Shown: piece after piece, positions 16,508 through 19,783 of the stretch
Position numbering within the stretch: position 1 is the stretch's first letter
How the letters are laid out: the number at the start of each line of letters is the position of its first letter
NCBI GenBank assembly: GCA_946533175.1
Contig: CAMNBS010000014.1
Span: 1 to 19,783, forward strand
Direction: 5' to 3'
Length of the DNA stretch: 19,783 bases
DNA from: an uncultured Clostridia bacterium
GTDB lineage: Bacteria > Bacillota_I > Bacilli_A > RF39 > UBA660
Position numbers and translations under genes: made by a program
The notes under the pieces: generated by a model
Databases searched by the model: none
Seen by the model: only the letters and a program-made list of their open reading frames with translations
What the model was told of the DNA's origin: nothing

Positions 16508-17127
16508 TTTACCACCACTCCATTATCTATTAATAGTTTTAAAAAACCATTTTCCTTAATATTTCCCAATTCCGATGCTATTTCTTTTCCATTTTGATAT
16601 ATAACAGTTGCAGGAGTTGGAATAACTGGTTCACCATCATTATTATAATTATCAGCTATTACTGAAATACTATCATGAAGATTAATATATTCTTCCTCAG
16701 TTAACGATCCTGAATTAACATTTAAATAGTAAATATTTAGGTTATACTTATCAGCAACTTGATTCATTAAAGGTTTATAAGCCATACAATGACTACATAC
16801 AGGACTAGCTAATAAAACAATTGTATATTCATCACTCTTAATTTTATCTTGATATTCAGCATAGCTTATTTCCTGAATATGATTATTAGCATTAGAGTCT
16901 TTTTCTTTAGAGACAACTATCAGTAAACCAACTATTATAACAGTAATTACTATTATACAAACTACTTGAAAAATATTCTTCTTATCCTTTAACGAATTAT
17001 TAAACTTCTTTTTGCTATTCGTTTTTTCTTTAATATTACCCTTTTCTTCTATTTTATTAATTATAACTTCTCCATCTTTCTTTTTCTTTGGACTATTTTC
17101 TTTTTTGTCTTTTATTTTTCTGCTCAT
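16504..17127 (-). CDS. Membrane-tethered thioredoxin-fold protein
   Basis: 207-aa predicted thiol-disulfide oxidoreductase facing the outside. Seen: a long Lys/Glu/Asn-rich cytoplasmic tail (1-51), membrane segment at about 52-73, then a thioredoxin-like domain with the active-site pair Cys111-Ser-His-Cys114 (ASPVCSHCMAYKP) and the expected cis-proline in PTPATVIYQNG (Pro172). The glycine-rich insert 'YNNDGEPVIP' resembles thioredoxin-like accessory proteins of Gram-positive exporters. The CSHC dipeptide is neither the CGPC of thioredoxin nor the CPHC of DsbA, so its redox direction cannot be read from it. Start: ATG at 17127 after a strong GGTGGAGGAG. It follows the nuclease gene by 33 nt, though a promoter lies at that junction, and overlaps the PH-domain gene by 4 nt. 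It ends in TGA. Confidence 0.88.
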   Translation of the reverse strand: MSRKIKDKKENSPKKKKDGEVIINKIEEKGNIKEKTNSKKKFNNSLKDKKNIFQVVCIIVITVIIVGLLIVVSKEKDSNANNHIQEISYAEYQDKIKSDEYTIVLLASPVCSHCMAYKPLMNQVADKYNLNIYYLNVNSGSLTEEEYINLHDSISVIADNYNNDGEPVIPTPATVIYQNGKEIASELGNIKENGFLKLLIDNGVVVK

Positions 17128-17145
17128 TACTCCTCCACCAATAAT

Positions 17146-17174
17146 ATTATATAATTATTTTTATAGTAAATCAA
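17146..17174 (-). promoter_or_regulatory. Promoter of the thioredoxin-like/PH gene pair
   Basis: On the minus strand, TTGATT (17169-17174), 17-bp spacer, TATAAT (17146-17151). The -35 lies inside the last codons of the nuclease gene. No terminator separates the two genes, so the pair may be read both from here and from the nuclease promoter. Confidence 0.7.
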
Positions 17175-17904
17175 ATACTTTATCAATAAAACTAAATATT
17201 ACTTTAATAATATCGATTATAATTTCCCAAACACTATTGCCGTTATCTTCTTTGATTTCAATCTTATCAGCATGATTTTCTTCACTCCATATCCCAATCT
17301 TTTTACTTTGCGCGATTTGTTCTTGTTCCTTTAATTCATCAACATAATTATAATCGCCATAAAGATAGGCAACTTTTGCATAACCAAGACTAATTAATTT
17401 GCTCTCTAATAATTCATCATCGACAAATACAAAAGCTAATATACGTCCATATTTATCTTCTTTTTCACTATTAGCATCATACTCTAACATTATTTTTTTG
17501 GCTTTGGTTAAACTATCACATGTATAATTACTAGCTTCTTTACCAAAGGGTTCATTCCCTTTTTCAGGATGTTCTGTTTCGGGTGTATCAATTGCCAAAA
17601 AGCGAACAGTTTTTTCTTGATTATTTACAATAAATTTCGCTGTATCACCATCTACACATTTTGAAAATTTCACTTCTTCTTTTTGATTTAGCGGTTTAAT
17701 ATAACAAGCTGGTACCTCAACTTCTTCTCCTAAACTAACCCATTTATCATTTTTTAATTGTGCTTTATGCCAATGCAAGGGATTTCCATGATTTCCATAA
17801 TACTCCCCATTACATTCAATAATACTATTTTGTTTTAATGTTCCACTGCTAGCATCAATATTAAGGGTTAATAATAAAATTAAACAAACAATTATCTTTT
17901 TCAT
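17161..17904 (-). CDS. Secreted Staphylococcus-nuclease-type thermonuclease
   Basis: 247-aa predicted secreted or surface nuclease that cleaves DNA and RNA with calcium. Seen: signal peptide at about 1-18 (MKKIIVCLILLLTLNIDAS), a segment with His39, His44 and His46 (YYGNHGNPLHWH) of the YHYH-like type, then the SNase fold from about 78. The active-site set is complete: Asp85/Asp87 in VDGDT, Arg101, Asp106-Thr107, Glu109 (FLAIDTPET) and Arg154 (KYGRILA). The C-terminus (about 215-247) is a hydrophobic, amphipathic helix that could hold the enzyme at the membrane. The mature part has cysteines 31, 67, 83 and 129, unlike the cysteine-free staphylococcal enzyme. Start: ATG at 17904 after AGGTGAT. 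It lies between sortase and a thioredoxin-like gene and has its own promoter. Confidence 0.92.
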   Translation of the reverse strand: MKKIIVCLILLLTLNIDASSGTLKQNSIIECNGEYYGNHGNPLHWHKAQLKNDKWVSLGEEVEVPACYIKPLNQKEEVKFSKCVDGDTAKFIVNNQEKTVRFLAIDTPETEHPEKGNEPFGKEASNYTCDSLTKAKKIMLEYDANSEKEDKYGRILAFVFVDDELLESKLISLGYAKVAYLYGDYNYVDELKEQEQIAQSKKIGIWSEENHADKIEIKEDNGNSVWEIIIDIIKVIFSFIDKVFDLL

Positions 17905-17922
17905 AGCATCACCTATAATATC

Positions 17923-17951
17923 ATTTTATTATAAAAGAAATATTTTGGCAA
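17923..17951 (-). promoter_or_regulatory. Sigma-A type promoter of the nuclease gene
   Basis: On the minus strand, TTGCCA (17946-17951), 17-bp spacer, TAAAAT (17923-17928), then GATATTATAGGTGAT leading to the ATG at 17904, a leader of about 12 nt. The block matches that of the C39-like peptidase A gene. Confidence 0.75.
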
Positions 17952-17989
17952 TAATAAAAGAGTACTAACTATATCCATTAATACCCTTT
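17950..17989 (-). terminator. Terminator of the sortase gene
   Basis: On the minus-strand RNA, AAAGGGUAUUAA (17978-17989) pairs with UUAGUACUCUUU (17957-17968) over 12 bp including two G-U pairs, with a 9-nt loop and UUUUAUUAUU after it. The plus-strand RNA would have A-C mismatches at the same places, so the signal is one-directional. Confidence 0.7.
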
Positions 17990-17994
17990 CATTA

Positions 17995-18726
17995 TTATTT
18001 ATCAATCTCTATGGCATGCAAAACCATTCTTCTTGTCCCATTACCAGTACAAGTTGATAATGTTAATATACGATTATCTTTGTTCACATCAATATTATAA
18101 TTATGCACTGAACGACTTTTTAATTTTTTAATAAATTGATCAAACTCTGAATCATTTTTAAATTCCGTTTTTATATAATAATCTTCAACAGCAATACTAT
18201 AAGTTGAAAAAACTTGATATTTTTTTTCTTCATTATCTATAAATAATGAAACATAATAATTATCTGGATTATTGTACCATGATTTAGTTATAACACGTCT
18301 TAATGTTCCAAACATTGACCCATCTCTAGTGTTATGTCCATATATAACAATATTCTTATCATTTCCATCTAATTTATTATGATAATCCATAAAAATCCAT
18401 CCAGAATTATTTTTCTCTTTATTAAAATTATGTTTTAAATAATAACTATTATCTTTTCCTTGAACAACAACATAATCAATATTAGTATTATTTACTTTAA
18501 GATATGCAACAGTATCTGGATTTTTTTCTTTTAAAGAGGCGAAGTCAATAATATATTTTTTGTTATTATCATCTTCATCAACCTTAATCAATTCTTCCAA
18601 TTCTTCTTTAATCTCATTATTTTTATGGTTGTCATAATACCAAATACCAATATTAATAAGCGAGATTATTATCATAATAATAAACAATATTTCAAATATT
18701 CTTATAATAATTTTTTTCTTTCCCAT
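17995..18726 (-). CDS. srtB: Class B sortase
   Basis: 243-aa membrane-anchored transpeptidase that cleaves sorting signals and links surface proteins to the wall or to each other. Seen: basic N-terminus, membrane segment at about 8-31, then the sortase beta barrel with catalytic His131 (YGHNTRDGSMFG), Cys226 in the TLSTC motif and Arg232/233 just after. The 'GHNTRDG.MFG.L' and 'TLSTCT......R..L.A' patterns and overall length point to class B. The gene directly upstream encodes a protein with an NPQTG-type sorting signal, the expected class B substrate. Start: ATG at 18726, with AAGGA 6 nt upstream; an ATG at 18732 touches that site. No clear promoter lies between the adhesin terminator and this start. 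Confidence 0.95.
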   Translation of the reverse strand: MGKKKIIIRIFEILFIIMIIISLINIGIWYYDNHKNNEIKEELEELIKVDEDDNNKKYIIDFASLKEKNPDTVAYLKVNNTNIDYVVVQGKDNSYYLKHNFNKEKNNSGWIFMDYHNKLDGNDKNIVIYGHNTRDGSMFGTLRRVITKSWYNNPDNYYVSLFIDNEEKKYQVFSTYSIAVEDYYIKTEFKNDSEFDQFIKKLKSRSVHNYNIDVNKDNRILTLSTCTGNGTRRMVLHAIEIDK

Positions 18727-18741
18727 AATCATTCCTTTTTA

Positions 18742-18771
18742 AAAATAGGCTAGTTTCATCTAGCCTATTTT
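18742..18771 (-). terminator. Intercistronic hairpin between adhesin and sortase
   Basis: A perfect 12-bp stem (AAAATAGGCTAG 18742-18753, complement 18760-18771) and 6-nt loop, two nt past the adhesin stop. The minus strand ends the stem with TTTT then TAAAAAGGA, so the sortase ribosome site begins right after the T-run. Confidence 0.8.
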
Positions 18772-18773
18772 AT

Positions 18774-19783
18774 TTAACAGTCATATTTGTTTAGATATCT
18801 TTTAGATATTATGAAACCAATCATACTAATTAACAATGAAATTAAGTAAATTACAATATTATCACCTGTTTGAGGATTATTATATGGATTATCAGGAGTA
18901 TGATCTCCTTGACCTAAGAAGTTATGCATAATAAATCCTGTTTCCATATCTCCTTCACAAGCCGAAACATATCCTTCAGGAATATCTACTTCCTCTAAAG
19001 TATACTCAATTATTTCACCATTGTCAAATTTTGGTAAATTATTAAATGTATGTTTCCAATCTACTTCTTCACTAAGAGTAACTTCATCATAATATTTGGA
19101 ATTTGCTAGTAAGACTATTGTAATTGTGCTTGGACGTTTACCACTTTCATTATTAGCATCATCCCATACTTTAGTTACTTGTAAATCAATCTTAGCAGTT
19201 TCATGTCTATTAGTTAATGTTGTAACATAACCATTAACTGTTGTATCAGATAATTCATATCCTTCTGGCATATTTTCTTCTGTCCAAGTATATTCGATTT
19301 CTTTTCCATCGGCATACTTATCTAAATCTTCAATTGTATATGTCCATTCATTGTCTTCGTTCAATGTAACAACAGTACCATTACTTAATTTTACATCAAT
19401 AGAATCTGGACGAATACCATCTTGATTATCAGAGTCATCCCAAACTTTCTTAACAGTTACATTTACCTTCTCAACTTTTCTTGAGTTCGTTATTTCATAT
19501 CCATTTTGAGTAGTTGTATATTTATCAACTGCTACTTCATTAATGGTATATTCAATTTCTTTTCCTTCAGCATACTTATCTAAATTATCAAATGTATATG
19601 TCCATTCATTTCCAGTTCCTGTTAATTGATGTTCTTTAATTTTAGTTCCATTAGCGTATAACTCTATTGTTATATTTTCTGGTCTAAATCCTTCATGGTT
19701 ATCAGAGTCATCCCATGTTTTCTTTACTGTTACACTTGTTTTCTCAACTTTTCTTGAGTTTGTTATTTCATATCCATTTTGAG
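18774..19783 (-). CDS. Cna_B-repeat surface adhesin/pilin-like protein, C-terminal part
   Basis: The last 335 residues of a sortase-anchored protein; the frame stays open to the window edge, so the start is missing. Seen: three tandem Cna_B-type domains of about 90 residues, each opening 'V.KVWDD..N..G.RP..I...L' and carrying 'W.YTF..L.K...G..IEYT..E' and a closing Asn strand (EITNSR, TLTNRH, IMHNF). The Lys, Glu and Asn placed there are the set that forms the internal isopeptide bond of Cna_B folds. The C-terminus is a sorting signal: NPQTGD (18861-18878), a hydrophobic stretch and the charged tail KRYLNKYDC. It is probably an adhesin or pilin-like stalk displayed by the class B sortase encoded next. 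The repeats resemble each other closely in DNA as well. Confidence 0.92.
   Translation of the reverse strand, partial: QNGYEITNSRKVEKTSVTVKKTWDDSDNHEGFRPENITIELYANGTKIKEHQLTGTGNEWTYTFDNLDKYAEGKEIEYTINEVAVDKYTTTQNGYEITNSRKVEKVNVTVKKVWDDSDNQDGIRPDSIDVKLSNGTVVTLNEDNEWTYTIEDLDKYADGKEIEYTWTEENMPEGYELSDTTVNGYVTTLTNRHETAKIDLQVTKVWDDANNESGKRPSTITIVLLANSKYYDEVTLSEEVDWKHTFNNLPKFDNGEIIEYTLEEVDIPEGYVSACEGDMETGFIMHNFLGQGDHTPDNPYNNPQTGDNIVIYLISLLISMIGFIISKRYLNKYDC
19468..19783 (-). repeat. Tandem 273-bp Cna_B-encoding repeats
   Basis: The 43 bases at 19468-19510 recur at 19741-19783 with a single difference (C/T at 19488/19761), a spacing of exactly 273 bp, which is 91 codons. Between them the units also share stretches such as TATCAGAGTCATCCCA and CATACTTATCTAAAT. 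The third, most C-terminal unit has diverged. Confidence 0.85.

Noticed and set aside
18774..19364. An internal ATG at 19364 as the start of the Cna_B protein.
   Set aside because: The frame stays open and continues the Cna_B repeat pattern to the window edge, so this Met lies within a repeat.
1..19783. Alternative genetic code with TGA read as tryptophan, considered because of the mollicute-like composition.
   Set aside because: Tryptophans are encoded by TGG and TGA closes real genes (for example the thioredoxin-like gene at 16504), so the standard bacterial code applies.
19468..19783. CRISPR-like direct repeat.
   Set aside because: The repeat lies in a coding frame with codon-multiple spacing of 273 bp and encodes Cna_B domains.

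Overview
The window is strongly AT-rich, densely coded DNA from a wall-bearing low-GC Gram-positive bacterium. The gene content (RNase Y, RecU next to a class A penicillin-binding protein, UppP, a class B sortase with an NPQTG-type anchored surface protein, BIG_2 and Ig-like surface domains) fits an uncultured Bacilli/Erysipelotrichia/RF39-type gut lineage. TGA is used as a stop (for example the thioredoxin-like gene ending at 16504), so the code is standard. I see no rRNA, tRNA, transposase, phage gene or CRISPR array. The largest gap without a gene is about 240 bases (12336-12575).

Layout. 46-4471 (minus): two exported, membrane-anchored proteins, one with four BIG_2 domains and cysteine-paired C-terminal repeats, the other an Ig-like-domain protein ending in a C39-like papain-fold peptidase. 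4570-4908 (plus): a small YqfQ/VrrA-like protein. 4912-7151 (minus): an operon of a PASTA-plus-polysaccharide-deacetylase protein and GalE. 7212-7430 (plus): a doubtful small membrane protein with a CxCxxC motif. 7431-8246 (minus): UppP. 8313-8885 (plus): a YigZ/IMPACT-family protein. 8900-10726 (minus): a second C39-like peptidase, paralogous to the first. 10782-12335 (minus): RNase Y. 12576-16020 (plus): recU and a class A PBP, overlapping as in the recU-ponA operon of Bacillus. 16073-19783 (minus): a surface/secretion block with a Cna_B-repeat adhesin (its start lies beyond the right edge), class B sortase, secreted Staphylococcus-nuclease-type enzyme, membrane-tethered thioredoxin-like protein and a bacterial-PH-domain protein.

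How they fit together. Most genes serve the cell envelope: UppP recycles the lipid carrier, the PBP polymerises and cross-links peptidoglycan, the PASTA deacetylase probably modifies wall polymer, GalE supplies UDP-sugars, and sortase B anchors the adhesin. Two themes stand out. First, the exported proteins carry many conserved, evenly paired cysteines, which is unusual for low-GC Gram-positives, and a membrane thioredoxin-fold protein is encoded right behind the cysteine-containing nuclease; this suggests an extracytoplasmic disulfide system. Second, transcription is punctuated: most units have their own sigma-A type promoter (17-bp spacers) placed so close to the start codon that 5' leaders are only a few to about 20 nt, and most end in a compact hairpin.
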